Both the position numbers and the translations under genes were made by a program. Below, one piece after another: positions 12,809 to 20,515 of a stretch of DNA of 25,520 nt (its first letter is position 1; each line of letters opens with the position of its first letter). The stretch is from Clostridiales bacterium (lineage in GTDB: Bacteria; Bacillota; Clostridia; Christensenellales; CAG-314), in NCBI GenBank assembly GCA_004558105.1, contig SFEB01000014.1, positions 1 through 25,520 of the forward strand, read 5' to 3'. The notes beneath the pieces were generated by a model. The model searched no databases. It worked only from the letters and a program-made list of their open reading frames with translations, and had not been told where the DNA came from.

Positions 12809-13543
12809 TTAATCGGGATAAATGGTCAGTACGCGCTTATGCGCCGTGTTTAAAATACTGTTGTCCACGCGTGTTTTGGTTTTTTCCGTTCCTTTGCCTT
12901 CGAGAAGGTAGGTATCCACTTCGTCGTAGGTAATACCGAGTTCCTGTTCGTCCGTTTGTCCTTCCCAGAGTCCGGCGGACGGTTTTTTGGTGCGAATCGA
13001 CGTCGGTGCGTCCAGATAAGCTAAAAATTCGTAAACTTCGCGAACGGTCAGGTCGCCTATGGGGTTGATATCGTAACCCCCGTCGCCCCATTTCGTATAG
13101 TAGCCGAGCGAAAGTTCGCTGCGGTTGCCGGTACCGACCACAAGACAATTTTCAGTCTGGGCGATGGTATAGAGTGTGGTCATTCTCAATCTGGGATTGA
13201 TATTTGCGAAAGCCGTCGCGCCGGTGTAAGCGGGATTCGTTTTTCCGCTGAGAGCCGTCGTCAACGCTTCTTTTGCGGCGGAAATATCCACCGTGCGCGT
13301 TTCGATACCGTATTGACGAGACACGGCAAGTGCGTCGTCGATATCGGTTGTGTAATTTTGCTTGCTCTGGCAGGGCATGATGACGCCTATCGTCTTGTCG
13401 CAAGCCATTTTGCAAAGAATTCCCACCAAAGTGCAGTCTTTACCGCCACTGTTTCCGTATACGAAACCGTCGGAATGCGCCGATTTCATTTTTTCTCTGA
13501 GCCATTGTACTCTTTTTTCCGTTTCTGATTTGTAATCTCTCAT
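12809..13543 (-). CDS. nadE: NAD synthetase, ammonia-dependent
   Basis: A 244-residue cytoplasmic enzyme for the last step of NAD synthesis, amidation of nicotinic acid adenine dinucleotide with ATP and ammonia. Motifs: the PP-loop GNSGGKDCT (30-38), VGTGNRSELSLGYYTKWGDG, DINPIGDLTV and WEGQTDEQELGITYDEVD. The length fits the NH3-dependent form; there is no N-terminal glutaminase domain. The PP-loop reads SGGKDC where SGGxDS is usual, so Ser is replaced by Cys. It is the first gene of the leftward operon with a redox flavoprotein, tilS and yitT. The SD is weak (GGAAG), and the leader is about 56 nt from the best promoter. Confidence 0.93.
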   Translation of the reverse strand: MRDYKSETEKRVQWLREKMKSAHSDGFVYGNSGGKDCTLVGILCKMACDKTIGVIMPCQSKQNYTTDIDDALAVSRQYGIETRTVDISAAKEALTTALSGKTNPAYTGATAFANINPRLRMTTLYTIAQTENCLVVGTGNRSELSLGYYTKWGDGGYDINPIGDLTVREVYEFLAYLDAPTSIRTKKPSAGLWEGQTDEQELGITYDEVDTYLLEGKGTEKTKTRVDNSILNTAHKRVLTIYPD

Positions 13544-13605
13544 GTGTCACTTCTTCCGATTTATACTATATATTATCTCAAGTAAAAGATACTCTTATAC
13601 TTTTT

Positions 13606-13633
13606 ATTATACATGAAAACGATTAAAATGCAA
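13606..13633 (-). promoter_or_regulatory. Promoter of the nadE operon
   Basis: Minus strand: TTGCAT, 16-nt spacer, TATAAT. The 171-bp region between nadE and the divergent plus-strand pair is very AT-rich and carries ATGCAATT twice. No equally good promoter could be placed for the plus-strand pair. Confidence 0.6.
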
Positions 13634-13714
13634 TTGAAAAATGCAATTAATTTTGTCAAAAAATAATCGATTTGTCGCATATATTGTTTTAAACGGGTTT
13701 AGGAGGCGTAAGGA

Positions 13715-14371
13715 ATGGATAAAAAAAGATACGACGATTTTTTGAAACAAGGAGTAAACGTTCTCGATTATGAAAACGTCTACGTAGAGCCGTCGGTAAC
13801 GGTGGGGAGCGGAACTACCTTAGAACCTTTCTGCGTGCTTTTAGGGCTGACCACCGTCGGTTGCAACTGTACGGTAGGGAGTTTCAGTTACCTAAAAAAC
13901 GCGAAAATTCTCGACGGAGCCGAAATCAGGTCGAGCAGAATTACCGACAGCGCAGTAGGACAGAACACGACGGTGGGCCCCAACGCTCATCTGCGGCAGA
14001 ATTCCGTTGTTGGCGACAATTGCCGCGTGGGCAACTTCGTGGAGTTGAAAAACAGCGTGTTGGGGCAAGGCAGTAAGGCAAGCCACCTCACCTACATAGG
14101 CGACGCGGAAGTGGGTAAAGACTGTAACGTCGGGTGCGGCGTGGTTTTCGTAAACTACGACGGAAAAACCAAACATCGCACCGAAGTGGGCGATAACGTT
14201 TTTATCGGTTGTAACTGTAATCTGGTGGCACCCGTGCGCATAGCGAGCGACTGTTTTATCGCCTGCGGCACCACCGTCACCAAGGATACGGTAAAGGACG
14301 ACTTCGTTATAGGCAGATCGAGGGAAACGGTAAAACCCAACACGGCGAACAAATATCTGGTGAAAAAATGA
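13715..14371 (+). CDS. Stand-alone GlmU-type acetyltransferase (left-handed beta-helix)
   Basis: A 218-residue hexapeptide-repeat protein. From about residue 85 it closely follows the C-terminal half of GlmU: VGPNAHLRQ, GNFVELKNS, GSKASHLTYIGDAEVG, VNYDGKTKHRT and VGDNVFIG. Catalytic counterparts are present (His124, Tyr127, the Asn-Tyr pair 147-148, Lys153). The bifunctional GlmU acetylates glucosamine-1-phosphate with acetyl-CoA and then adds UMP; here only the acetyltransferase half exists, with a short N-terminal part in place of the nucleotidyltransferase. AGGAGG lies 8 nt before the ATG. It overlaps the next gene by 4 nt (ATGA); that gene is a nucleotidyltransferase, so the pair may replace GlmU with two proteins. 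Confidence 0.85.
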   Translation: MDKKRYDDFLKQGVNVLDYENVYVEPSVTVGSGTTLEPFCVLLGLTTVGCNCTVGSFSYLKNAKILDGAEIRSSRITDSAVGQNTTVGPNAHLRQNSVVGDNCRVGNFVELKNSVLGQGSKASHLTYIGDAEVGKDCNVGCGVVFVNYDGKTKHRTEVGDNVFIGCNCNLVAPVRIASDCFIACGTTVTKDTVKDDFVIGRSRETVKPNTANKYLVKK

Positions 14372-15120
14372 AAGTAGAAAAAGGCGTTATTTTAACGGCG
14401 GGCGAAGGCAAACGAATGTATCCTTTGACGGTTACCACGCCGAAGGCGTTATTGCCGATCGGTATGAAGACGGCGGTGCAGTTGGTTGCAGAAGAGATGA
14501 TAGACGCAGGAGTGCGGGAAATAGCCTTAGTAGTGGCAACAGCCTCACCCGTGCGCAGGTTTATGGAGTTTTTAACGGATAATAATAGGTTAAAAAACGT
14601 GCAAATCATTTTTATAGAGCAGGAAAAACCGCTAGGGAGCGGGCATGCTCTGTCGGTAGCAAAGGCGTTTTGCGGTAAGGAGAATTTTTTTCTCGCCAAC
14701 TGCGACGACTTGTTTGAGAACAACGCATGTAAAATTCTGGCAGAGACGGGTGGCAATTGCGTGGGATTGGTAAGAGTGCCGAAAAAAGACTGCGGAAAAT
14801 ACGGCATAGCCGCGCTTAACGACGGTCTTTTAAAAGCGGTAACGGAAAAACCGGACGACTGCCGCGACGGGAGACCGTTAGCGGTGGCAGGTCGATATCT
14901 TTTTGACCGACGGATTTTTGACTGTCTGACCAAAACGGGATTTGTCGGCGGAGAACTGAGACTGACCGACGCAGTCAATCTTCTTTGCACCATGAGTCGG
15001 GTTAACGGCGTGGAGATAAAGGGCAGACGATTTGACGTAGGGTGCGCAGAGGGGTATAAGAAAGCATTTATTTGTATGGTACGTGATAAAAAGGTTGACA
15101 GAAAAGAGCGTATGTATTAA
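14368..15120 (+). CDS. GalU-like sugar-1-phosphate nucleotidyltransferase
   Basis: A 250-residue cytoplasmic enzyme of the NTP-transferase family. The nucleotide-binding loop is ILTAGEGKRMYPLTVTTPKA (Lys26), followed by GSGHALSVAKAF, NCDDLF with the metal-binding Asp, and KYGIAALNDG...VTEKPDD and GELRLTDAV, which resemble UTP-glucose-1-phosphate uridylyltransferase (GalU) more than the GlmU N-domain. It is about 40 residues shorter than most GalU proteins. It overlaps the acetyltransferase gene by 4 nt, so coupled translation is likely. Substrate is uncertain: glucose-1-phosphate by sequence, GlcNAc-1-phosphate by context. The last 25 bp of the gene carry the pckA promoter. Confidence 0.8.
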   Translation: MKVEKGVILTAGEGKRMYPLTVTTPKALLPIGMKTAVQLVAEEMIDAGVREIALVVATASPVRRFMEFLTDNNRLKNVQIIFIEQEKPLGSGHALSVAKAFCGKENFFLANCDDLFENNACKILAETGGNCVGLVRVPKKDCGKYGIAALNDGLLKAVTEKPDDCRDGRPLAVAGRYLFDRRIFDCLTKTGFVGGELRLTDAVNLLCTMSRVNGVEIKGRRFDVGCAEGYKKAFICMVRDKKVDRKERMY

Positions 15121-15123
15121 AAT
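15095..15123 (+). promoter_or_regulatory. Promoter of pckA, inside the preceding gene's 3' end
   Basis: TTGACA, 17-nt spacer, TAAAAT. The -35 and spacer lie in the last codons of the nucleotidyltransferase gene. The leader to the pckA ATG at 15178 is about 48 nt. Confidence 0.75.
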
Positions 15124-15177
15124 TGATGCAAAGAAGACCTCCGAACGGATATTTTTCGGGGGTATCGGGAGGAGAAA

Positions 15178-16944
15178 ATGAAAAGTATCACCATGAATAC
15201 CAACGTTCTCAAATTTGTGGACCAATCGGTATCGCTCTGTAAACCCGACAAGGTAGTCTGGATCGACGGCAGTAAGGAATTGTACGACAGCCTTCTTGCG
15301 GAAGCGCTTAAAACGGGCGAATTCATTAAACTCAATCAGGAGTTGTTGCCCGACTGTTATCTGCACCGTTCCGCAGTTAACGACGTAGCGCGCGTGGAAG
15401 GACGCACGTTTATTTGTTGTGAACAAAAAGACGACGCAGGTCCTACCAACAACTGGATGGCGCCGGCGGAAGCGTATAGTAAACTCGAAGGCATTTTCGA
15501 CGGTTGCATGAAGGGTCGCACGATGTACGTTATACCTTACAGCATGGGTAAAGTAGGTACGCCGTTTGCAAAAATAGGTATCGAGATTACCGACAGCATT
15601 TACGTCGTGCTGAGCATGCGTATTATGACCAGAGTCGGCAAAGAAATTCTCGACAGTCTCGGCGACAGCAACGATTTCGTGCGCGGTCTCCATTCCAAGG
15701 CGGAATTGGACGAAGAAAAGAGGTATATCTGCCACTTCCCGCAGGATAACGCCATCTGGTCGGTTAACAGCGGCTACGGCGGCAACGTTTTACTGGGCAA
15801 AAAATGTTTTGCTTTGCGTATTGCAAGTTGTCTTGCCCGCGACGAAGGCTGGCTTGCGGAACACATGTTGATACTCGGCGTTACCAAGCCCGACGGAAAA
15901 ACTCGCTATATTTGCGCCGCTTTCCCCTCGGCTTGCGGCAAAACGAACCTTGCTATGCTTATTCCTCCCGAGGGATACAGACGCAAAGGTTATAAAATCG
16001 AGACGGTGGGCGACGATATCGCCTGGATAAGACCCGGCAAAGACGGCAGTCTGTACGCCGTCAACCCCGAAAACGGTTTCTTCGGCGTTGCGCCCGGCAC
16101 GAACTCCAAGAGCAACCCCAACGCTCTCGCTACGACCAAAAAGGATACGATATTTACGAACGTGGTGCTTAATACCGACGATAACACCGTCTGGTGGGAA
16201 GGGCTCGGAGAAGCACCGAAACATGCCGTCAACTGGAAAGGTCAACCCTGGACTGCGGAAAGCGGCGAAAAAGGCGCTCATCCCAACAGCAGGTTTACCG
16301 CTCCTACGGTTAACTGCCCTTGCCTGAGCGACAAGTTTGCGACGGGTGAAGGCGTAAAAATTTCGGCATTTATCTTCGGCGGCAGACGCGCAAAAACCGT
16401 TCCGTTGGTTTATCAGTCCCGCAGTTGGCAACACGGTGTGTTCGTCGGCAGCGTGATGGCGAGCGAAACGACGGCGGCGGCAACTGGCGCGGTAGGCGTA
16501 CTTCGCAGAGACCCGATGGCAATGCTGCCTTTCTGCGGATATAACATGAGCGATTACTTCCGGCACTGGCTGGATATGGGTAAGAAACTCACGAACGCAC
16601 CCAAGATTTTTAACGTAAACTGGTTCCGTACCGACGAAAACGGTAAATTTATCTGGCCGGGATTCGGCGACAATCTCCGTGTTCTCGACTGGATTATCGA
16701 CAGGTGCGAAGACGCTATCGACGCAAGGGAAACCGCTATCGGTTACGTTCCCTACGCAAAGGATATCAACCTCGAAGGCACGGACGTTTCGGCGGAAACG
16801 CTTGAAGGTTTGTTGGAGGTAGATAAAAAGCAATGGCAGGCAGAAGCCGAATCTATCGAAGAGCATTACAAGAAGTTCGGCGACAGACTCCCGAAAGAAC
16901 TCAGGGAAGAACTTGCGGGACTTAAAGATAGAGTTGCAGATTAA
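15178..16944 (+). CDS. pckA: Phosphoenolpyruvate carboxykinase (GTP)
   Basis: A 588-residue cytoplasmic enzyme that interconverts oxaloacetate plus GTP with phosphoenolpyruvate, CO2 and GDP. The sequence has the GTP-type hallmarks: the kinase loop FPSACGKTNLAM (P-loop at 251-257, with the hyperreactive Cys253), VGDDIAWI for metal binding, the substrate region GYGGNVLLGKKC, and RDPMAMLPFCGYNM further on. ATP-type PEPCK has a different P-loop and about 530 residues. The start has GGGAGGAG. It has its own promoter and a strong terminator. In fermenting anaerobes it often runs toward oxaloacetate for succinate or propionate formation; direction here cannot be told. Confidence 0.96.
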   Translation: MKSITMNTNVLKFVDQSVSLCKPDKVVWIDGSKELYDSLLAEALKTGEFIKLNQELLPDCYLHRSAVNDVARVEGRTFICCEQKDDAGPTNNWMAPAEAYSKLEGIFDGCMKGRTMYVIPYSMGKVGTPFAKIGIEITDSIYVVLSMRIMTRVGKEILDSLGDSNDFVRGLHSKAELDEEKRYICHFPQDNAIWSVNSGYGGNVLLGKKCFALRIASCLARDEGWLAEHMLILGVTKPDGKTRYICAAFPSACGKTNLAMLIPPEGYRRKGYKIETVGDDIAWIRPGKDGSLYAVNPENGFFGVAPGTNSKSNPNALATTKKDTIFTNVVLNTDDNTVWWEGLGEAPKHAVNWKGQPWTAESGEKGAHPNSRFTAPTVNCPCLSDKFATGEGVKISAFIFGGRRAKTVPLVYQSRSWQHGVFVGSVMASETTAAATGAVGVLRRDPMAMLPFCGYNMSDYFRHWLDMGKKLTNAPKIFNVNWFRTDENGKFIWPGFGDNLRVLDWIIDRCEDAIDARETAIGYVPYAKDINLEGTDVSAETLEGLLEVDKKQWQAEAESIEEHYKKFGDRLPKELREELAGLKDRVAD

Positions 16945-16955
16945 AAAAGCGAATA

Positions 16956-16981
16956 AAAGCACCCGAACGGGTGCTTTTTTG
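16956..16981 (+). terminator. pckA terminator
   Basis: Stem AAAGCACCC / GGGTGCTTT with a 4-nt loop and a U run. The GCACCCG / CGGGTGC core is shared with the terminator at 21581. Confidence 0.9.
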
Positions 16982-17009
16982 CCTACGTATTTTGAAAGGA
17001 AAAAAGGAC

Positions 17010-18347
17010 ATGGGTGAAACAAAAAACCGTAAATCGCACTGCATCAAATGCGGTCAAGAAATAATAATTAAGGATTTTAAACTGACCCCGTGCAGGTACG
17101 TTTTTAATAAAGGTTACGTTTGCAGGGATTGTATAAAACGAATGCAGGAAGAAAAAGCAGCCGGACGGGGTAGGAGAATTGCCTTAAAAGAGTCGGCGGA
17201 AACCGAGGTTGTGGACCTTGTAAACGAGGTCAGGGATATAGAAACCGAACAATCGCTGGCGGCAGAGAGTAAAAAAATGTCGGTAGCGTCGAGAGAAAGC
17301 GGTTTTCCGGAAAGAAAAGATTACGAAAGCGACGCAGAGTACTTTATTGATTGTGCGCTGGCGTTAAAAGCCTCGGATATTCACCTTAATTCCAATGCAT
17401 TTCCCGTGGTACGGGTAGCCGGCGAGCTTATCGTTCTGGAAGAAACCGCCGTCAAGGAAGAAGAAATTTTTTACGTTCTGAAAAAATACACCGATGTGGA
17501 CGTCGACGCTTTCGTGAAGAGCAAAAAAGCCGAAAATTTTTGCTTTTCGCGAGGGGACGTGCGCGTGCGCGGTAACGTTTACAAGGACAACAACGGTATA
17601 AATATGGCGCTGAGAATGTTGACCATCGTCACGATGGACTTCGCAAAACTCGGTATACCGGAGATTTTAAAAACCCTGGCGACAAAACGCAGCGGGTTGA
17701 TTCTGGTGACGGGGCCTACGGGTAGCGGTAAAACCACCACCCTTACCTGCCTGTTGGACTATATCAACAAAACTCAGTCCGCACATATTCTTACCATCGA
17801 AGATCCGATTGAATTTATTCACAAAAACCAATGCTGTATAGTTACGCAAAGAGAAGTCGGCAGGGATACGGAAAGCTTCGATAAGGCGGTTACGGAAGCC
17901 ATGCGCGAGGACCCGGATATAATAATGGTGGGAGAAATGAGCACCAAGGAGAGTATTCAGGCTGCCGTTCGCGCCGCAGAAACGGGGCATCTTGTGTTGT
18001 CTACTTTGCACACTCGCGGCACGATCAACTCCGTATCGCGTATCGTCGACGCTTTTCCTGCCGATCAGCAAGACCAGATAAGGTCACAGTTGGCGGCGGC
18101 GTTGCTTGGCGTGGTTTCGCAGCAACTCGTACCCGGCACTCGGCCTAACACGCGTTGCCTTGCCACCGAGGTACTTGTTGCAACGAGCGCAGTAAAGGCG
18201 TTTATCCGAGAAAACAGATTGCACATGGGTGCTAGCGTATTACAGACGTCGCGCGCAGACGGAATGCATACCATGAAAAACTCGTTGGACAACCTCCTTG
18301 CCGAAGGAAAAATCACGCAGGAAATGCATGATTCGTTTATGATTTAA
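17010..18347 (+). CDS. PilT-like ATPase with N-terminal zinc-ribbon-like extension
   Basis: A 445-residue hexameric secretion ATPase of the PilT/GspE superfamily. Residues 1-45 carry CxxC (11, 14), Cys28 and CxxC (38, 41), like a small zinc-binding knuckle domain; a charged linker to about 105 follows. The PAS-like N domain begins DCALALKASDIHLN. The RecA-like domain has GPTGSGKTTTL (Walker A, 235-242), the Asp-box IEDPIEF, the Walker B-like DPDIIMVGEM (Glu309) and TGHLVLSTLHT. The canonical GEMRD is GEMST, and AIRNLIRE is AVKAFIRE (394-401). PilT retracts type IV pili, but no pilin or PilB gene is next to it. The start at 17010 (AAGG upstream) follows the pckA terminator; no clear promoter was seen. 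Confidence 0.87.
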   Translation: MGETKNRKSHCIKCGQEIIIKDFKLTPCRYVFNKGYVCRDCIKRMQEEKAAGRGRRIALKESAETEVVDLVNEVRDIETEQSLAAESKKMSVASRESGFPERKDYESDAEYFIDCALALKASDIHLNSNAFPVVRVAGELIVLEETAVKEEEIFYVLKKYTDVDVDAFVKSKKAENFCFSRGDVRVRGNVYKDNNGINMALRMLTIVTMDFAKLGIPEILKTLATKRSGLILVTGPTGSGKTTTLTCLLDYINKTQSAHILTIEDPIEFIHKNQCCIVTQREVGRDTESFDKAVTEAMREDPDIIMVGEMSTKESIQAAVRAAETGHLVLSTLHTRGTINSVSRIVDAFPADQQDQIRSQLAAALLGVVSQQLVPGTRPNTRCLATEVLVATSAVKAFIRENRLHMGASVLQTSRADGMHTMKNSLDNLLAEGKITQEMHDSFMI

Positions 18348-18368
18348 CAGAAAAAAGTTTTTTGACTT

Positions 18369-18400
18369 GCCGACGGTTTATTACGTCGGCTTTCTGTTTT
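18369..18400 (+). terminator. Terminator of the PilT-like gene
   Basis: A 7-bp stem GCCGACG / CGTCGGC with an 8-nt loop, then TTTCTGTTTT on the plus strand. The minus strand lacks a U tail, so it is not the ZIP-gene terminator. Confidence 0.7.
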
Positions 18401-18435
18401 GGTTAAACGCGCGGTTCGGTTTTTTGCGGCAGGGA

Positions 18436-19188
18436 TTACACCAAAAAAATCAAAGCCGCACCGACGATTGCTCCGATAGGCACGAAAAGAAAAGAAAAGT
18501 CTTCCGAACCGTCAAATGCCTGAGGAATAACTTCTACGAACGTCACCACCAGCATAGCGCCTGCCGCAATCGCAAGAAAGAAGGAATTTGTAACGGGCGC
18601 AACGTTCCCGATTAAAAATCCCAGAACGGCTCCCAATACGGTCATTGCTCCGCCGAGAACGGATAGCAGAACGCTTTTCGTCCGACCGGTACCGCCTTTT
18701 CTTAATGGCAAGGAGATTGCCATTCCCTCGGGAAGGTTGTGCAACGCGAGTAAAGCGGTAAAAACGATGACGTTTTCGTTGTCGTTTACGCCGAAGCAGC
18801 CCAAGGCAAGCCCCTCGGGGATATTGTGCAAAGAAATCGCGAGAAATAGGATAATTCCGCTTTTTAAAAAGTTTTTCGCCGTATTGTCGGTACTAACGGC
18901 GTTAACTCTTAAATTCACGCCGTTAATCGCCAAGTTAAGCAAATATATACCGGCGCCGCCCAGTACGACGCCAACCAGAACTATCAATTTAATTTGCCGC
19001 GTCCCGGATTGAGTCAAAGCCGTAGGAATAAGGTTTAAAAAAACCATAGCCAACATTATTCCTGCTGCAAAGTTTAAAACGCAGGAAACGAATTTTTTGC
19101 CTTTGTCTGCAAAAACGATACCGACCAATCCGCCGATGCCGGTGCCCGCAACACCGGCTATTAACGATAATATGGTTATTTTAGTCAT
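18436..19188 (-). CDS. ZIP family divalent metal transporter
   Basis: A 250-residue inner-membrane protein with about eight predicted membrane segments. Two metal-binding helices carry the signatures SLHNIPEGLALG (His121, Asn122, Glu125) and ALHNLPEGMAIS (His150, Asn151, Glu154), as in ZupT and GufA-type transporters that import zinc, iron or manganese. A short loop between segments 3 and 4 holds NLRVNAVSTDN rather than the His-rich loop of many ZIP proteins. The start has GAGGT upstream. It is divergent from the gene at 19308 and shares a palindromic -35 element with it. Metal preference cannot be told. Confidence 0.88.
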   Translation of the reverse strand: MTKITILSLIAGVAGTGIGGLVGIVFADKGKKFVSCVLNFAAGIMLAMVFLNLIPTALTQSGTRQIKLIVLVGVVLGGAGIYLLNLAINGVNLRVNAVSTDNTAKNFLKSGIILFLAISLHNIPEGLALGCFGVNDNENVIVFTALLALHNLPEGMAISLPLRKGGTGRTKSVLLSVLGGAMTVLGAVLGFLIGNVAPVTNSFFLAIAAGAMLVVTFVEVIPQAFDGSEDFSFLFVPIGAIVGAALIFLV

Positions 19189-19203
19189 AAATTACCTCAA
19201 AAA

Positions 19204-19233
19204 AGTATATGCACTTAATTGCCTCGCTTGCAA
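19204..19233 (-). promoter_or_regulatory. Promoter of the ZIP transporter gene
   Basis: Minus strand: TTGCAA (19228-19233), 18-nt spacer, TATACT (19204-19209). The leader to the ATG at 19188 is very short. The -35 is the same six bases used by the divergent promoter. Confidence 0.55.
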
Positions 19234-19256
19234 AAAATGCGGAAGTAGTGTATAAT
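19228..19256 (+). promoter_or_regulatory. Promoter of the 19308-20443 operon
   Basis: TTGCAA, 17-nt spacer, TATAAT. TTGCAA is its own reverse complement, so it can act as the -35 for both directions. The leader is about 45 nt. Confidence 0.7.
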
Positions 19257-19307
19257 AATATTTAAGGTTGACGGAAAGATTTTTCGTTATTCTTAAAAGG
19301 ATAAAAA

Positions 19308-19535
19308 ATGATTCAGAAAAAAGAAAACAAAAGACAAATTACCGATAAGCAAAAATCCGTTTTCAAAAAAGGCGGCACGAGCAATTGGGATTTGATGTTG
19401 TTGGCGGAAGAGCAAGACTGCGAGGCTTTCGAAGCGCAGGACTTTGAAGAATTGCCAACGAGCAAAAAAAGCAAGTATAAAGAGTTTTATAACGACGTCA
19501 AGCAGCCGAGCGATTACGTCAAAGAGGATTGGTAA
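19308..19535 (+). CDS. Small hypothetical protein (75 aa)
   Basis: An AAAAGG site precedes the ATG. The N-terminus is strongly basic (MIQKKENKRQITDKQKSVFK) and the middle is acidic (LLAEEQDCEAFEAQDFEEL), ending SDYVKEDW. No membrane segment is present. It belongs to no family I recognise. It sits directly before the HAD phosphatase gene with no gap and has its own promoter, so it is probably expressed with it. Confidence 0.7.
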   Translation: MIQKKENKRQITDKQKSVFKKGGTSNWDLMLLAEEQDCEAFEAQDFEELPTSKKSKYKEFYNDVKQPSDYVKEDW

Positions 19536-20219
19536 ATGAAGAAATACGAATTTTTACTTTTTGACGCTGACGGAACGCTGTTGGATTTCGACAGATGTGA
19601 GTACGAGGGTCTAAAACTGACGTTTGCCGACCTTGGTATATATTACGATAAACAAACGCATTCGGTTTTTAACGCGGTCAACAAGGACTTATGGCGAGAC
19701 TATGACGACGGAAAAATAAAACGCGAAAAACTGTTGTTGCTCAGGTTTGATATTGTTTTTGAAAAACTGGGGGTAGTTGCCGATTCCGTATTGGCAGAAA
19801 GTCTCTATCGCGATTATCTCGGAAAACAACATTTTGTTCTTGACGGCGCAACCGAAGTTCTGGAATATCTGAAAGACAAATACCGTATGTTTATCGTTAC
19901 CAACGGAATAAAGAAAACTCAGCACATGAGGCTTAATGAAAGCGGTCTGGATAAATACTTCGAAAAAATCTTTATCAGCGACGAAATCGGTTTCAATAAG
20001 CCGCATAAAGAATTTTTCGATATCGCGACGTCAATGATTGACGGATTTGAACCAACGCGTGCGCTGGTAATAGGCGACAGTTTGTCCGGCGATATACAAG
20101 GGGCAAACAACGCGGGGTTGGATTGTTGCTGGTTTAACCCGCACAAGGTCAAAATTGACAGGGACGTGCGCATAGATATCGAAATAAACGATCTGAAACA
20201 ATTGTATGAAATATTATAA
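19536..20219 (+). CDS. HAD hydrolase, YjjG-type pyrimidine nucleotidase
   Basis: A 227-residue cytoplasmic phosphatase of the haloacid dehalogenase superfamily. Motif I is LLFDADGTLLDFD (Asp10, Asp12), motif II is IVTNG, the Lys motif is in EIGFNKPHKEFFD, and motif IV is VIGDSLSGDIQGANNAGL. A helical cap follows motif I and contains AVNKDLWRDYDDGKI, which closely matches YjjG of E. coli (AVNKPLWVDYQNGAI). YjjG dephosphorylates pyrimidine and non-canonical nucleoside monophosphates. GAGG in the upstream gene's end serves as SD; the ATG directly follows that gene's stop. A YnzC-like gene follows after 20 nt. Confidence 0.87.
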   Translation: MKKYEFLLFDADGTLLDFDRCEYEGLKLTFADLGIYYDKQTHSVFNAVNKDLWRDYDDGKIKREKLLLLRFDIVFEKLGVVADSVLAESLYRDYLGKQHFVLDGATEVLEYLKDKYRMFIVTNGIKKTQHMRLNESGLDKYFEKIFISDEIGFNKPHKEFFDIATSMIDGFEPTRALVIGDSLSGDIQGANNAGLDCCWFNPHKVKIDRDVRIDIEINDLKQLYEIL

Positions 20220-20239
20220 AAATAAAAACAGGAGAAAAC

Positions 20240-20443
20240 ATGATAGACGTTGACAGAATAAATTTTCTTGCAAAAAAGAGTCGTACCGAGGGATTGACGC
20301 CCGAGGAAGCGGCGGAGCAGGCAAAATTAAGGCGCGAGTACATCGACGCTTACAAAGCAAGTCTGACCGCTCAACTTGACAGCATAGTAGTTGTTGATGA
20401 GCACGGAAACAAGCACCCGTTAAAGCCGAAAGACGCCAATTAA
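20240..20443 (+). CDS. DUF896 / YnzC-like protein
   Basis: A 67-residue soluble protein that matches the DUF896 family: two helices with the spaced pattern INFLAKKSRTEGLTPEEAAEQ, KLRREYIDAYKASL and a short C-terminal region IVVVDEHGNKHPLKP. Bacillus YnzC forms a helical hairpin that oligomerises; members sit in an SOS-related operon in Bacillus, but the biochemical role is unknown. The SD is AGGAG (ACAGGAGAAAAC). It is probably in one operon with the HAD phosphatase gene. Confidence 0.88.
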   Translation: MIDVDRINFLAKKSRTEGLTPEEAAEQAKLRREYIDAYKASLTAQLDSIVVVDEHGNKHPLKPKDAN

Positions 20444-20449
20444 CGTGAG

Positions 20450-20474
20450 TAAGTCGTATTCGGGGCTTATTTTT
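20450..20474 (+). terminator. Weak terminator after the YnzC-like gene
   Basis: A 6-bp stem TAAGTC / GGCTTA (one G-U pair) with an 8-nt loop and five U. Weaker than others in the window; read-through into the DUF2804 gene is possible. Confidence 0.35.
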
Positions 20475-20515
20475 GCGACGGACTTTATATGAAATAAATA
20501 AAAGGAGAACAGTAT

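Noticed and set aside
16971..17009. Longer start for the PilT-like gene
   Set aside because: The upstream start lies in the T run of the pckA terminator.
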